In this document: piece after piece, positions 48,667 through 62,205 of the stretch
How positions within the stretch are numbered: the stretch's first letter is position 1
Layout: each line of letters opens with the position of its first letter
Assembly: GCA_951799445.1 (NCBI GenBank)
Contig: OX637292.1
Span: 4,343,296 to 4,407,295 of the forward strand
Source of the DNA: Pseudisothecium myosuroides
Lineage: Eukaryota; Streptophyta; Bryopsida; Hypnales; Lembophyllaceae
DNA length: 64,000 nt
Direction of reading: 5' to 3'
Notes under the pieces: model-generated
Told to the model about the DNA's origin: nothing
Database searches by the model: none
The model's input: the letters and a program-made list of their open reading frames with translations, nothing else
Made by a program: the position numbers and the translations under genes

Positions 48667-48989
48667 CAAGATTATTAGATTTGAAGTTAGAAGATGTTCA
48701 CCAAGACTATGTGCAACAGGCTCACTAAGGTATACACACCTAGAAACAATATTTTTTTTTGTCTTGGATAGCTTGATGGTCAAAGTGATAAATTTTTTAT
48801 GTGAAATTGTTAGCTTCCATGAGAGAAACCCAACACAAATTGTTTTGTAATTTTCCAACATGAACACAACATTCTATGAATTTTCAAAGTTGAAAGCATG
48901 GGGTAAATTTGCTCTCTAATCATCTTAGAAGATATACACTTTTTAAATATTTTTGATTGAAATAAAAAACTTAATATAATCTTCTTTTA

Positions 48990-49205
48990 AAAAAACAAAA
49001 ACATACGACCTTTGAGGGCCGCAGCAAGGACTGACTCGACATTGCCATGGCAATCCATGGACTTAATCTGTATCAAGACCAAATAGAGGGACAAACCAAC
49101 TCCTCGTGTGCTAACACGAAGAGCCCCCCCACAAGCAACGTCAGCATGGGGAATGGAACTACGAACCTTATGAATTCCAACCAAAGTCCCTACCACCTGA
49201 GGTCT
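48990..49205 (-). mobile_element. Possible tRNA-derived SINE
   Basis: Read on the minus strand, GGTTCGTAGTTCCATTCCCC resembles a polymerase III B box about 40 nt from a tggtagggactttggttgg start. The stretch is GC-richer than its AT-rich surroundings. No target duplication was found, so this is tentative. Confidence 0.3.
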
Positions 49206-49863
49206 GCAATGACCTTAAACTACCCTAAGTCTTATTGTAATCTCTTATGACCATTTTAGCACTCAATAAAATAGATACCTATTTTATTAACTTATCTATT
49301 CAAGTTGTTAATACAAGTTGGTTGCATTGTTCAATGCATTTGATTGAAGTTGAGCTATTGAATACTCAAAATTTGTTTGCATGGACTTGGTCAATTCTTT
49401 CTTGACCTCAATTCTTTACCTCCATAACATCGTGGTTAGAGAACCAAAGAATTTTGGAATGCAACAAATACTAAATACAATAAAAATGTCCATTTACCAA
49501 ATGTAAAGAAGTATGGAACCTATTGAAAAATATTGTTCATGTGAGTAGAAAGTTGAATAAAAAAGGATAATTGACTACTTCCTTTGAAAAGGAAGAAAAG
49601 AAAGGCACTAGGAACCAAAGCCAAGGTTTTTTGAATGGTACCCCATACAAAGGGGGCCACTCTTGTTCCTTATTTTGAGAGGAGTGGTCCTAAATGCAAG
49701 AATGTAGTATAAAAAATCCTTGGTACAAACTCCTCTTTGGGTACTATTCAATAAGAAAATCCTTGTCAAAGCTCCTCAAGATGTAACTTAGAAGAGGAGG
49801 AATTGGACAAGTTACTCATGCAAAGGATTAGAGAGAATGCTAATGATAAAGATTAAAATGCAA
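49206..49863. other. AT-rich spacer
   Basis: No gene or element ends recognised. Confidence 0.35.
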
Positions 49864-50798
49864 TTAACCCCTAAAGGACCAACATGCGTTTTTTGGCTGT
49901 ATAGAAATTTTGGGCAGGTATGTGCGACTAGAGATTTCCATATTTTAAGCTGAAATTTTAATAGAAGGTGAGCACAAGGAATATCTTTCATATGCACTAA
50001 ATTTCAGGACATTTGGAAATAGGAGTCAAAAGTTATGGCCAAATATGTTACTTTTTTTTTGTAACTGGGCAATCTGGGCAGCAAAAAAAATTTGGCAAAA
50101 ATTTGATTTTTTTTTTTTAATATTTTTTTTCTTGTAGGTTATATTTTTATCTATCTGGAAAGATTTGATTCATTTCATTTGGATTTGTTATGAGAAAGTT
50201 ATGGACATTCTTGTTTTTTGGGCAGTTAGAGCATCTTCTTGAAAAAAATAACTTGTAGGATTCATTTCTAAATGCTATTTTTGCAATTTTTCATAAAAAA
50301 AAATTCTCATGGTTTAGTTTACTTGCTAGAACAATCTCACCATTGGGATTAGTGTATTTTAATTCCATCTAAAATATATTAATATTTTAGATTTTCCTTC
50401 TATCTCGTATCTACTTCTACTTAATAAATTTTTTAGGAACGATAATTAAATTTTTTTGAACATTTTTTTTTCCCTAGACTTTCAACTCAATTCTCCACTA
50501 TAAAAATTTGAAGCTCCAAACTCTATAGTGCAAAAATTTTAAGTGAAAAAAATTTAAAGTCAAAAAATCTAGTCCCGCAATGTGCTGAAATACTTGTTTT
50601 TTCCACTTTACACGCAGATATCTTGCAATCTGAGCAGTCAAAATTTTTGAAATTTTTTCCACACATTCTCATACTAGTAAGGTGTAAGATCCTATGGTTA
50701 GATGTGCAAAAAAAACATTTTTCAATTTTTTTTACTCCTTGCTATGGCAGTTTTGAGTGTTTTTTGGCAGAAAAAAGCCTTGGGTCTTTAGGGGTTAA
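49864..50798 (-). mobile_element. TTAA element, full copy (935 bp)
   Basis: TTAACCCCTAAAGGACC at 49864 and GTCTTTAGGGGTTAA at 50798 are its ends. It is very similar throughout to the 18151 copy (both begin aaaggacc.gcatgcgttttttgg). Opposite orientation to 12366. Confidence 0.88.
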
Positions 50799-50874
50799 AC
50801 AACGAACTACTCTATGAGAGGCTATCTATGAAGCATTGAGTTGCTCCCTTTCTAGAAAGATCCTAATTTTATTT

Positions 50875-51060
50875 TATTTTTTTGAACAAATGGAAAACCC
50901 ACTACATGAAAAAAAAAACGAACCAAATATACAACAACCAAGCCGCACTGACTGGACAACAAAGTGAAAATGAGCATAAAAAAACAAAAAAAGAACCAAA
51001 GAACGCTGAGAGGCTTCATAAAGGTGCTCATCGGAGGGCCCTCTCTATTCCAATAAACAT
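50875..51060 (-). mobile_element. Retroposon 3' tail
   Basis: A reverse-oriented copy of the shared module: a T-run, then tttgaacaaatgg, then a gccgcactgactgg block. 5'-truncated. Confidence 0.5.
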
Positions 51061-51096
51061 ATCATCCTTCGTGCTCAAAAGGTCTTCTCTTCACTA

Positions 51097-51352
51097 CACA
51101 AAATAGTGAAATTAGGTTGCCTCACCAATTAGATTGCCTTACTCCAAGAAAGTTACTCTACAAGCCATTGAAATCAACAAATTTTTCTGCAAATACTCCA
51201 TACTTTTATTTGTATATATGGAGGTTCAAAAGTCCCAATTATAACAATAACTAATTCAAAAATGGTGCATTCTTGTACAGTAACAGTGGATATTTATATA
51301 GAGTCAAATGTCAAGAATTTAGTGTGGGGCAACCTAATTTCACTATTTTGTG
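51097..51352. mobile_element. MITE with TA target and CACAAAATAGTGAAATTAGG ends (256 bp)
   Basis: A 25-bp inverted pair, CACAAAATAGTGAAATTAGG plus TTGCC, with TA on both sides. Stowaway/mariner-type by target and size. Confidence 0.85.
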
Positions 51353-51748
51353 TACCTCACATACGTCATAAAGGCTCCTCTCCTTCGGTCCACAGCCAAT
51401 AAACACTGTCAGATACGTTCAAGAAACAATTTTCTCATGGATATTGACTTTTTGCTCGTAAGCGGCTGCATATTTAACCGTGAGTTGACCTCAACCGAGT
51501 GCTGCCAAATTGTGCGCTCCATCCAAGACTACGATCGTCACCTTTTGAGTTTCTAGAACTGGGATTGGTACAGAATTCAGTTCCACCGAACCGAACAACC
51601 CAGAGTGAAGAACAAGGTGACACAAACCCCCTTTCTAATGGGCTCTCAAATCATTGCTACCAGTTTCGTGGGACCCCGGCTACAGTGAAATAACTTTGGA
51701 CGCACATGCTCAGCCTTGAGTTCCCGCGTAATCCTACACCTGAATAAG

Positions 51749-52009
51749 CTAAGAGTTTTCATCATCAAGTAAGATTTTCAAGCCGGCTTCTTCAAACACT
51801 TTAGAGGCATTAAATTCTACTAATACAGTATTGAAGATTCTCAGCACCGCTGTGAGATTTAAGGGAATTTGACATACACGATCTAAGCTTAGAACGAGAT
51901 CATTGAGTTCGAGTTCTATCGTACAGCAATTTGAGTCGGCAACAATTAGGAACCGAGAGGGTGAATCTTCCCAATTCAGCACAATAGAGTACAATGCCAA
52001 GTCGGAAAA
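51749..52009 (-). other. Unassigned 86-codon open frame just 3' of UBC23
   Basis: An open frame without ATG at its 5' end reads protein-like (SRFLIVADSNCCTIELELND, then DLVLSLDRVC and a long Leu/Val-rich segment ending LLDDENS). It lies 300 bp downstream of the UBC23 stop on the same strand. It could be part of the UBC23 3' UTR, a decayed exon or the last exon of an unrecognised gene. I know no family for it. Confidence 0.3.
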
Positions 52010-52311
52010 TCATGTGTAAATCTAGGTACCAGGTTTGACAAAGACAGGAAAATAACGTTCTCAAAAGAACAGATCGATTGGAGATATGTAGAATTCGTGA
52101 GAATAGGTTAAAATGATCATCTCATGTAGAGGTGTTTTCACTTCAAACCTATCGATAGAGTCAAGTTTCAGTCCGAAGAAATCTGACCCTTCCAGCAAGA
52201 TCTCAGTGAAAGAAATATTTCATAAGGTATTCATTTGATCTATCTCAAGAAAATATTCCTCAATTTCACAATACCTTAACAGAGGGAACTTTGGTTCCAA
52301 AATGAACTTGG

Positions 52312-55300
52312 TCATGACGATATGTCACATTCAACGCCAAGCCCCTTAAATGCTTCTTTGAGCTTCAACACGAGTTTGGTCAACATAAGTTTAAACCCAG
52401 CTGAACTTTTATCAGCTCCAACCAGTTCAGTGTCCGCTAATGTCGAGATATTTTTGTTCTCAACAAGCGAGCCAACCTGTACAGCGACAAGAGCACAAAT
52501 ATGTTGGAACCGTGAACAGGAAGACAGACATGATGATCCAACGAACTAACAAGTATGCAATTGATGATGATCCAAAGAATTACAATTACATAGAAACAGG
52601 TTCTCGGTACTTTTAAGCCCAAGTAACAATAAAACCCATTCCTGGATAGAACTGCCGTTTCTAAGAAAAAGGCGATATAAATTAGGCTGATGTATGCAAA
52701 TTTCCAGCAATGCACATCGTAGTCATGAACAAACTCATAGGTGAGCCCAAAAAAGCCTTACCGGTGCCCCTTGTAGGTAAGCCTCACATGACCTTAACAA
52801 ACCAGCGCCCTTGAGTTGAAAGTTTTGCCTGATAAGATCTTCAAAATGCTGCAACAGACCTCACTAAGTTAAAACACTACTACTGAATAGATCAGGTTGG
52901 GTGGAAGATGTTATAACATCTATACTTTTTCACTTATACTGATGAAAAGAACATGACGAAAGTCAGATCTCAATGATGGGGGTAACGAGAATATATACAT
53001 CGGTAAGTTCAACTAGTTCTACCATTAGCTTCAGCTGAATATCTAATATACTTCGTCAGTATGTTACCCAGAAACAAAGACAATCTAGATGAGAAGTTTA
53101 CATACCATGGGTGGTCTTCGAATAAGGTACAAAATTGATTTGCAAGACAACAAGAAGGAATTTTCATTGTAGACAACAGAGTTCTTCTCCCCTTCCAATG
53201 TTCCAACTTGTCGATCATAACCTGCTTCGTTGAAATAGGGCTTTGTATTCAGCACAAGGCCTTGAATTGACACTAGGACCTGGAGAATACTTGATTCTTG
53301 AGGGTCCCAAACTTCGGTTCCCTTCCCTGACCACGTGTTGAGAAGACTAAGGCACACTTTCCCATTCTCGTAAAGATTTGGATTTAGCCTTAGGCCTCCA
53401 GAGTGATAATAAGCTTGCTGCAATATGATCATAAACAACTGAAATTGAGTCGCTTTACAAAAAAGATGCGTCTTCTTAAAGCAAATTGGAGGGCTGATGC
53501 ACATCTTAAATCAAATTATAATTACACTAGCCAAACTTAGTATTGCAACTTCACACTCTACGCTAAATTCAATAATCCTGAAAGTGCACAAGAATTCTAA
53601 AAATAAAAATTATGTAAGTAGAGAATTATGAGATGAAATGTGGAGAACGTACAGGAGGCGTATGGGGATACTCAGGAGGCAGATATAGGTCGAAAACAAA
53701 CAACCCATCGTGATAAGGAGTACCGGGTGCACCAAGTATAACAGCCCTCAACAGATCCATTCGCTCCTCGTAGACCCGCACGTATATTGAATCTGAATGG
53801 AAACGAAATTATTACAAAAGATAAGAAAAACTTCTCACAGAATAACATATTTCCAAAAGTATCGATGCACATCTAATCTAAATTGGAAATCCCATGAATA
53901 AGAGGTCATCTAAGAGCGGTTCAGCCTAATAATCGAAATGTGGTTTAAGTGCAAATTACCCGGGAGGTTCTTTTCAAGAATACTCCACTCGCTTTGGATC
54001 TTCTTTGCCCATTTACGCTGATTTGCCTGCATCCGTACGAACAAGAACCTGTGAGATGTTGTGATACAAAAGTTCCTCAAGATGTAGCAGCTTGTCAATC
54101 GGATTACCGTCCTCTCAACAAGTAAATACGTCAGCTGACCAGATCAGTACTCTCCAAATGTGACATTACTATATGACACGTAACTAGAAAACCAATTTTT
54201 CCTATGAACTGCCAATGACCTTCAGTTTCAAATTCCTGAAGCAAGAATTTATCAATATCTATAGAAAATTAGCAGGATCAGAAAACAGAGGGAGCCTTTT
54301 ACCTGGGCAGTTTCATTAACATAATGGTGGTCAGATGGGTCAGACACTAGATCGAAGTGCTTGAAGTTTGCAAACATTGAAATTCTCGTATCGGAGCCAG
54401 ACACTGTTCTTGAATCTTCATGAGATACTTTGTCTACTGTGGTATCTACTCCTGATTTAGAAAGCTTTGAAATGCTTGTATCTTTTAAGCCACTGCCAAA
54501 ATCTGAATCAACTCGCTCGCCTGATGCAGGACGTCCATTAAATTCATCCTTCGCAGCACCTGCAGCATAAGATAGTACACCACTCAGGCGAGTTCATAAT
54601 GAACAATACACTCTTCATAAATTATACGACGGTGAAGATAAAACGGTGTAAGCATGCAAATATTGCATCAACGTAACTTCAGATGATGGAAGACAAGTTC
54701 ATCAACTATCCTACCTTCACTTTCATCACCTTGTTCACCTGAGATAGTCCTCTCATCCGTTTCATGAGTTACAATACCTACATTTTGCATCAACATGGTA
54801 TTGTTAGTCTACTGTATGACAAAACAGAAGAGAAAATGCATGACAGACAATAACTAGCAATAATAAAACAGGATTGAAAACAAAAGACTGAAACGCAAGT
54901 GACAATGAATAGATGCAATGTGAGCTTAAGCTTAATTGGGGGAACAGACAGGTACTCCAATACTGTAATTTTCTTGAATGTAAAAATCCAAAGTGTTAAA
55001 ACGTGATTACTGGAACCTTACAATGAACCTAACAAACATTGGCGGGAATGATAAGCAGAAGTAAGCATGCATCCTACCAGGAGAGGCTGTATCCCTTTTC
55101 CGTAGACGGTCAACTACATAGCGAGAATCTCTTTCGGAACTTCCTGAATTAATATCACCAAGAATCTCTTCCAAACCATGTATTGTACGTGGACAACCTT
55201 GAACATTACGATTATGCGGCGCATCCCTGTTATTGCCCCTAAGTCCAAGGAGACCATTAGCCATCCGAGACACGAGTCCTATCGCTGCTGCAAACGGACC

Positions 55301-58300
55301 TCTGAATCGAGGAGGGTTCAAGTTGTCAGGATCATCATCCACAGTATCTTGTGCAAGCCTCGGATCCCTTCTCAGACTTTCCTCCTCGCTAAACTGTTCC
55401 AAACCGTCACCTACCTGCAAGAGCAATCAGGAATGAGAAAAAGAACATGTAGGCACACGGTGCTTAGAATAAAATAGATATTAAGGTTAAAACCACCACT
55501 AGATAGAGCAAGGCAAAAAAAAAGGATTTTGATAAGTCTTTGAACTACGATGGGGCACAACTAGACATACTTCCTTGCAAATAATGATACTGATAACTCT
55601 AGCAACCGCTACCTCCTGCAGCGCTTCTTGTAGCAAGGATTTCCCATCCTACTAGCCTACGAGGACAATTGCGGATTCATCCATTCAAACAATTCAAAGT
55701 CTCTTAAGCCAAAACTAAGGCAACCAGTAGAATTGAATAGAATCTTCCAAGTAGGGAAATTTTCTTATAATATTCAGCAGATACCATTCAATCTCTAGTC
55801 TCGTTAATCCTACCTTAGACACTTAACATTCACTACACATATGCGCTAATGAATCAATACCTCACGAACGCGCTGCTCAGCGGAGTCTACAGTTGTCCAG
55901 CTGCCAGCGTCATCACCATCATTCTCATCGTCGTCAAAAAGATCAGATGTGTGTGCAGATAACATATCATCCTCGTCCCGAGTAACTACAAATACTGCTT
56001 GTGGTCCAACCTGAGGGCATTCCACATCACTCAAGGGTATGTTTAACGAAGAGACATGAACCCTTCCAGTATAAAAACCTAATAGGAATAACAGACCACC
56101 TTTGTACTACAGAAACATTTGAATTTGACGAAAGGAAATGTAAGAAGGAGGGGAAAGAAGAAACAGTCATAAACCTTGGAAACCATATCATTTGCCCAAT
56201 GGACCTCAATGTCCCCATCTTGCAGACCTATAATAATCCCAACCCATGATAAATCCAGAGATTTTGAGGCACGACCCTCTGTCTTCATCTTCCGCGTCTG
56301 TACACTTGAAGTCTGCCCTCCCTCTTTCTCAGAGGCATCTAAATCATGTTCCTCAGCATCTGCTTTGCAAACATATGATGTCTGTGAGGCGCAGAATCAC
56401 ATCCCCAACCATCATATGTTGGGGATGTCATTGTCATCCCCAACATAACATTGCTTACTGCAAGCAGCCCACTGCAAAAACAGACTCGCATGCTATATCT
56501 TCCTCACCATTATGAAGAGAAAGTTTCCGTTGCAACAAAATCTAAAGACATCGGATTCATACCTTCTACACTTGATGCTTCGGATAAATCTGCTTGAGAT
56601 TCAGAGACACCACAAGGTGCAGGAGAGAGACGAATGACAACATCTCCTAGACAGTACGCATAATCTGGATGTCCAATAAGCTCATACACGCTCACAGTTT
56701 CTTCGTCACCAAATTCCCGAAGCTCCTCAGGACGTGCAACAGGCTTCAGCCATCTAACCACTGCTGTGCGTTGCTTTGCATCAACGGTTTTTAAAATGCC
56801 TGAATACCATTATAATTAGCATTGGTTGAGAAAAAAGCTTCATAATTGATCACATGTTTAACAGATACTACTAAACACCAGGATCAGTGTCATTGAACGA
56901 TGGTGCTGCACATGAGAGATCCCTTAACAAAGCGAATAAAATTAGTCACCAGAATCACTGCAACCAAAGTTTCAAGCCACTCTAATAGAACTATCCTTGA
57001 TACTGGTTTTAGAGCACAAGTCAGAAGGCCCCTGAGAACTGGAAAGAATTGAAATTGGCAAAGACGCTTTAAGAGGTCCCAATGTTTGAAGATCTATGCT
57101 CATGCTACATTAAGCTGTCAGAGTTGGCCCACAGAAGGAAGAGGATTTTGAACCGGGGATTGAAACCACTACCCAGGAGCAGAGCGTTGGAAACCTACGA
57201 CTCCCGCCATGCCTAATCTAGAAAAGAAAGAAAGAGCCAAATCGCACAACACAATTCCAAACTGACACCTTTATCTTAAAATATAAACAAATAAAATTCT
57301 CACCTACACGACGCACTTCATTATCAAATTCATCTCCATCGGGGCCTTGCTCAAGCACGAACTGCTCCGGCCAAAAATCATGGTCGCCAAGATGCTCAAC
57401 TGGGACTAAAGAACAGGAATTAACTTGAGAAGATTTGCTCCCATCCTGCCATAATACATCCACACGTGTTCTGGTATTTACAACCAAGGCAGCCTTCTCC
57501 ACATGCTTGTCCTTCCTTGATGCTTTCCTTTCTTTCTTTGTCACCTTCCTAAGCTTGTTTATCTTACGTTTATTGGGAGCAATAATCTCGTCAGCCCCTC
57601 CATCTCTTACTTCATCGACTGTTCCATCTGCTTGGGGAGTCGGTCCAGCAGCAATCTCATCTGTACTTCCAGATGGACCTTCCAACAAGGCAAGCTCTCC
57701 GTTCCGCAATTCCAGTGCGCCTGCTTCAGAAACAACATCTGCCATTCCTCCAGCCTCTTCAACAGTAAACTTAAACCCTTGCGGAAGAAGGGCTCGATCT
57801 CCAATTTGCCAGTTGGTATGAGTGAAAAACGTCATGGGTACAAGATCCCGGGGATCTTGCTCCTCCGAAGGAACCGTGGAAGAGTGCAGGGCTGAAACAG
57901 CGATCCAGTATACAATAACCATACCTGCTCAACATTAAACACGCGTGTATTTAAACCTTACGACAGAAGGCCTCCAACAGATACAAAAATAAGAGAAACG
58001 CTCCAACAATAGTAATCCCCCATCCTACCCCACCCACTCACCGGCTTCAACATCTACGACTGTCCCTTCCATTCGATTCGCTTTCCAGGAGCCCCGCAAC
58101 CACTTTGCACTCTTGAAAACCCCTGAACTAGCTGCCCGAACCCTTTGCCCAGGATAATATGGCGATTCTGTGTCGTCCATTAAGCTTTCACTACTAGGAA
58201 CGAGACGGCCTGGCTCCGCATGCTGAACTTTGCACTTGCTTCCATCCTCAAATATCACCGTCACATTGTCCAATACTTCCTCCACCCGACCAAGCCAGTG

Positions 58301-60254
58301 ACCGTGTATAACATTATCCCCACATGCCAATGCACGCACCTGCAAAATTTAGTCCAAAATATGAATTCACCTGAAACAACCAGCATTTCATAGATACGCA
58401 GTAGGTCTTGTCTGCATTCAACAACAAAAATTGAATAAAAATGTCCGCTAACACCTACCTATTGAGTAAGTGCAATACTTGTACCTAAGCTACATAGCAG
58501 GAAACCTAACCATGAGGCTCTCATGAAGAAAAACTACAATGATTCCAGATTTCAAATTCCAACCATCTAATCAGCAGGCTCCACCATGTCCAATTGTCTC
58601 TGCATCTAACTCATAACCAATTTCATCTTCCCACTTCATATCTTAGCACAAGGTAAGTGGCACGACTGCCATATACTGCTCTGTATAAATCTGCTGAAAT
58701 AAATACAGCGAAACGTATCCCACTTCAATGATTCCAGCCGATACACCCGATCGCTCCCCGATTGCATCCTAAGTAGACCCTTGGTGAGTGACATATCCTC
58801 TTATATTGACCGATATTGTAGACCACAGACGACTAAACAGAGCTGTTGGCGGTAATACGTGGATGACAAAAAGTTCTGAAATAGTTGGAACAGGACAAAC
58901 CTCGAATCTGTAACTAGATATTTATCTCGTGAAATAAACCCTAATTTTGACACGGTTTGCAACAAGACGACGGAGATGCTGCTCAACCTGCCGCTCGAAG
59001 TAAAGGAAACGACTAGGCAGACCTCAAACACAATGCGACAGCAAGTTGAAAAAGAAGTCAAATTGCACATCAAAGCTACATGAAGTGGATTTTAGAAATT
59101 AGAAGCACACTTTCTAAATCGCTGACAAGAATACGTCCAGGATACTTGATTCGGTAATACAGGTAAAGGAGTCACTGAAAAAAAATGTTTTTTCCCAGAA
59201 GGTAGACTGGAGTCCGCATGTCGGTTGAATAGCTGGCAGGATGTGAATAGACCAAGGCTTCACTGGAGTTAATTAGGGCCCTAGAAATACTCTCATCACC
59301 TTCCCCATGAAGCATCATTAGCAACATACGTTTCCCATTTCCAACTGAACACTGATTCAAAATCTGCAGATCGAACCTAATGAATACGAGTGGGTTGGAA
59401 TTCACACCCAGCACAGGGTTAGAACTGTCCAGCTAGTGGCTCGCTTGCAGATCTTGCTAAAACCCTCGCCTATCAAAAGGTATTTCAGAATCTCAACTGC
59501 AGAAATGAGCTACCACTGGAACACTAAGAACCGACATTTCCGAATTCCATTTACAGAAGCACAAAGGAAAAGTCAGTGCTAAAGAGATAAGAACATGCAG
59601 TGTGTGCTTTACATGCACCTCGCGGGATAGTTTGTACTACGTTACTCCCAGATGATAAAAATAGAGAGCATTAAGCAAACGCTGTTGGTAAAACACTCAA
59701 AAGCAGGGAAAAAACACAGTAGCATCAGAGGACTTGCACAATCGTCAGCTCCCTGCAATTGATGAAGTAGCTGCTATCCAGAAATGAAAGGACACAATTT
59801 AATGGAGAGAACAAAATAAAAGTACACGTACTCGGCGAAGCAGCCGGCTGTCGATATCCTTCACAATTTCCTTGTTGGAAATCTCCAGGTCAACCGACAT
59901 ATCGACATCGATCACCGTCCCGGTCTGCCCTAAAGGATCGGACGCCATAGCCACAATATCGCCATGCAGAAATGCCCTGTCCACGACCTGCAAGTCCGAC
60001 ACGTTTTCCACCGACTCCTGAGGCGAATCAAGCCATACAATGCGAGCGCAGCCTTCCGCCAGAGTGCGATCATTCTCTCCGTCCTCGTCGTCCTCGCTAT
60101 CCGACGATTCGGAATCCGAGGAGTCTCCTCCAACCCTGGTCACCATGCCAATCCGCCCCGGGTTCGACAAGTTCTGCACAACATCCTCCTGAAACAGCTG
60201 CACATCCGCCACTCGGTGTCCTTCGGGATCCGCCTCCGGGATCCTACTGTCCAT
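52312..60254 (-). CDS. UBC23: UBE2O-like ubiquitin-conjugating enzyme E2, UBC23 type
   Basis: A large E2/E3-hybrid-type ubiquitin conjugase, 1,113 aa from 14 coding exons: 60254-59832, 58339-58042, 57924-57304, 56799-56563, 56359-56175, 56010-55861, 55414-55078, 54777-54715, 54559-54303, 54026-53960, 53792-53653, 53417-53106, 52848-52762, 52476-52312. All junctions are GT-AG and phases agree; the exon 5 acceptor could shift by 3 nt. The start MDSRIPEADPEG has a good context and follows a probable 5'-UTR intron acceptor at 60320. Residues 44-62 are acidic. Beta-rich conserved repeats follow (FLHGDIV...GQTGTVIDVD, YYPGQRVRA, THTNWQIGDRALLP, RTRVDVLWQDG). The UBC fold spans about 860-1030 with RLNPNLYENGKVCLSLLNTW and catalytic Cys948. 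Length and motif order fit UBC23 better than the shorter PHO2/UBC24, which controls phosphate transport. Confidence 0.92.
57120..57215 (-). other. tRNA-like sequence within UBC23 intron 3
   Basis: On the minus strand GGCATGGCGGGAGTCGTAGG is followed about 40 nt later by GGTTTCAATCCCCGG, which mimics a B box. It does not fold into a standard tRNA. It may be a SINE head or chance. Confidence 0.2.
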
Positions 60255-61985
60255 CTCGCCACCTCCACTGCTGAAGCGAAAAACCTCCAACCCCTGGCTA
60301 TTTCCGTCTCCACCAAAACCTAAATCGAAAAACAAAAAGGCGCCTACGCAATTTCTGCCACCAAGAAGCGCATCACTTCCAATTGCGCTCTCCGCACTTC
60401 CTGGCAATCACGTAGATCAAAGCATCATACTCGATACTGAAGGCAGAGACGACAGCGTGGAGCGTTCAATACTCTTCATCGCTTGTGTATCCCGATGACA
60501 AGAGAGGAGACAGATTAAGCGAGAAAACTTCTCATTCCCTCGTTTGTACTACATACGGACACATCCTGCTCCATACTTATAGAACAAAATGTCACACCCA
60601 ATCCACTTACAATGGCAACTGCAACCGCAGTTGTTTTACCAACTTTACATTGAGCTTGTCCTCATCATTTTACTCAACTGGTCGAGCAAATAGGCAGAGA
60701 ATCCAGACCTGAGGTGAAAGCTGAACATGGTTTAGGGTTTAGGGTTGGCAGGTCAATCAACCCTCTGTAATGACACACTCTGCAATGCGAAATTCCTTGC
60801 AAATTTCATGTTGTCTACTCATCTGATTGGACAACCTCCACATCTCACGTTGTGAACACATGCGCCAAGAGTCTAATTGTCCCCGCATAGTGTCATTACA
60901 GATGGTTGAGTGTAGAAAATTCAAATTGCATGAAAGAAGCGCTATGACTTGGGAATGGAGTAGACGAAAACTTAAATTAGCGAGGTCACGAGAGAATCTT
61001 AATCCCTCAAGAAAATAATGTACGGCTTCACGGGTCCATGCGATACACCATCCTTAATCTCACTCCCAACCAGACTCCGGAAAAACGAAATTGAATTGTA
61101 AACAACAAAAGAGACGCAAGAGAGGAGGATCGAAACGCACCTCAGTCAATCAACCTCAGCAAGGGCTCACACGTGAACGATCATAGACACGCGCTTGCTC
61201 GGGAGCTCCACCCGACCAAGCATAGCTCGACGACGGTCAGGAGTTAGGGTTTGTCCAAAATGCAGAGCGCCAACTCAAAGCTCTAGATTCTCACCTCGTT
61301 GCTCATCATCACAACGAACGTGACCGCAATCGCAAGGTCGCACCACAAGAAAACGAACGCCGCGGTTACACGAGGCCACTTCTTCCAGCACTGCCAGTAA
61401 CTAAGAGCGTTAAAACCTCCCGCACTCTGTGAAAATGTTGGTGATCTTAGCGACACCGGGCTCTTGTCTGCAACGAAATCTAGATGTGTCTACTCAGAAA
61501 TTTGACTTCGGCAATCACCTCACTCCAAGGAATTTTCAATTGCGCTCGCGTAAACCTAGCGAAGCTCGCTTCCAGAGGGGACAATCGGCGGAGGTTTCGT
61601 AATGACGGACTAACCTAAGAATACCGATGTGAATCAAAAGTAAGGAGAACAGGAAGCAGAGATCAGAGCTACAGGAGAGGAGGACAAGCTGCTCTGTTTG
61701 CTGTCGATGTTGCTCCAGGAAATTCAATAAGCTTGAAGTAACTTGGAGAGGATCCGGCTATGGCGTCGGACCATGCGTCTTGCTGCAAAGAGACTTGTCC
61801 CTTGGAAGGCAAAGGGTTGCTGCTTGGGACCACGTTGTCTCTTGCTTCGTGTGGGAAGGGGGAACGCTACCTCACTTGGGTTTGGGCTTTGGGGTTTAGA
61901 ATAGGGTAAGGAATCCTTTCTCGGAAATTTTTGATAACCCTCTGCCTGGAGGGTTTAGGGCGTGGAGCCTTACATCAACCTTAAG
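60255..61985 (-). promoter_or_regulatory. UBC23 5' UTR, probable leader intron and promoter region
   Basis: A pyrimidine-rich acceptor (tttttgtttttcgatttag, ending at 60320) lies 65 nt before the ATG, which implies a leader intron whose donor I could not fix. Sequence at 61150-61730 is GC-richer than the flanks and may hold the first non-coding exon. A telobox is at 60729-60748. Confidence 0.5.
60729..60748. promoter_or_regulatory. Double telobox
   Basis: GGTTTAGGGTTTAGGGTTGG contains two telomere-type AAACCCTA boxes (read on the minus strand). It lies about 475 bp upstream of the UBC23 ATG, in the probable leader intron or promoter. Confidence 0.55.
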
Positions 61986-61991
61986 TTAAGC

Positions 61992-62205
61992 TTAACCCCT
62001 AATGACCCAAGGGGGTTGTACTTTCCAAATCGGCCAAAACTGCTAAAAACTTGAGCAATTTTTTTGCTCTTTTTTTCTTGAAATCAAATAGAATGTAACT
62101 TTAGGATCTTGAATTTCACATTGAGAGTGAGTATTTAAAAAAATTTCAGATTATTTGACCACACAATTTAGGAGATATTTAAGTTTAAAGTTTTATTTGG
62201 GTCAA
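61992..62205 (+). mobile_element. Truncated TTAA element (left end only)
   Basis: TTAACCCCTAATGACCC at 61992 is followed by an interior like the forward copies (ccaaaactgctaaaaac, ggatcttg, caattta...gatattt) and then diverges. No matching right end was found. Confidence 0.5.

Noticed and set aside
52312..60254. Calling the E2 gene PHO2/UBC24
   Set aside because: The acidic N-terminal segment, motif order and length of about 1,100 aa resemble UBC23 more closely, though the two are homologous.
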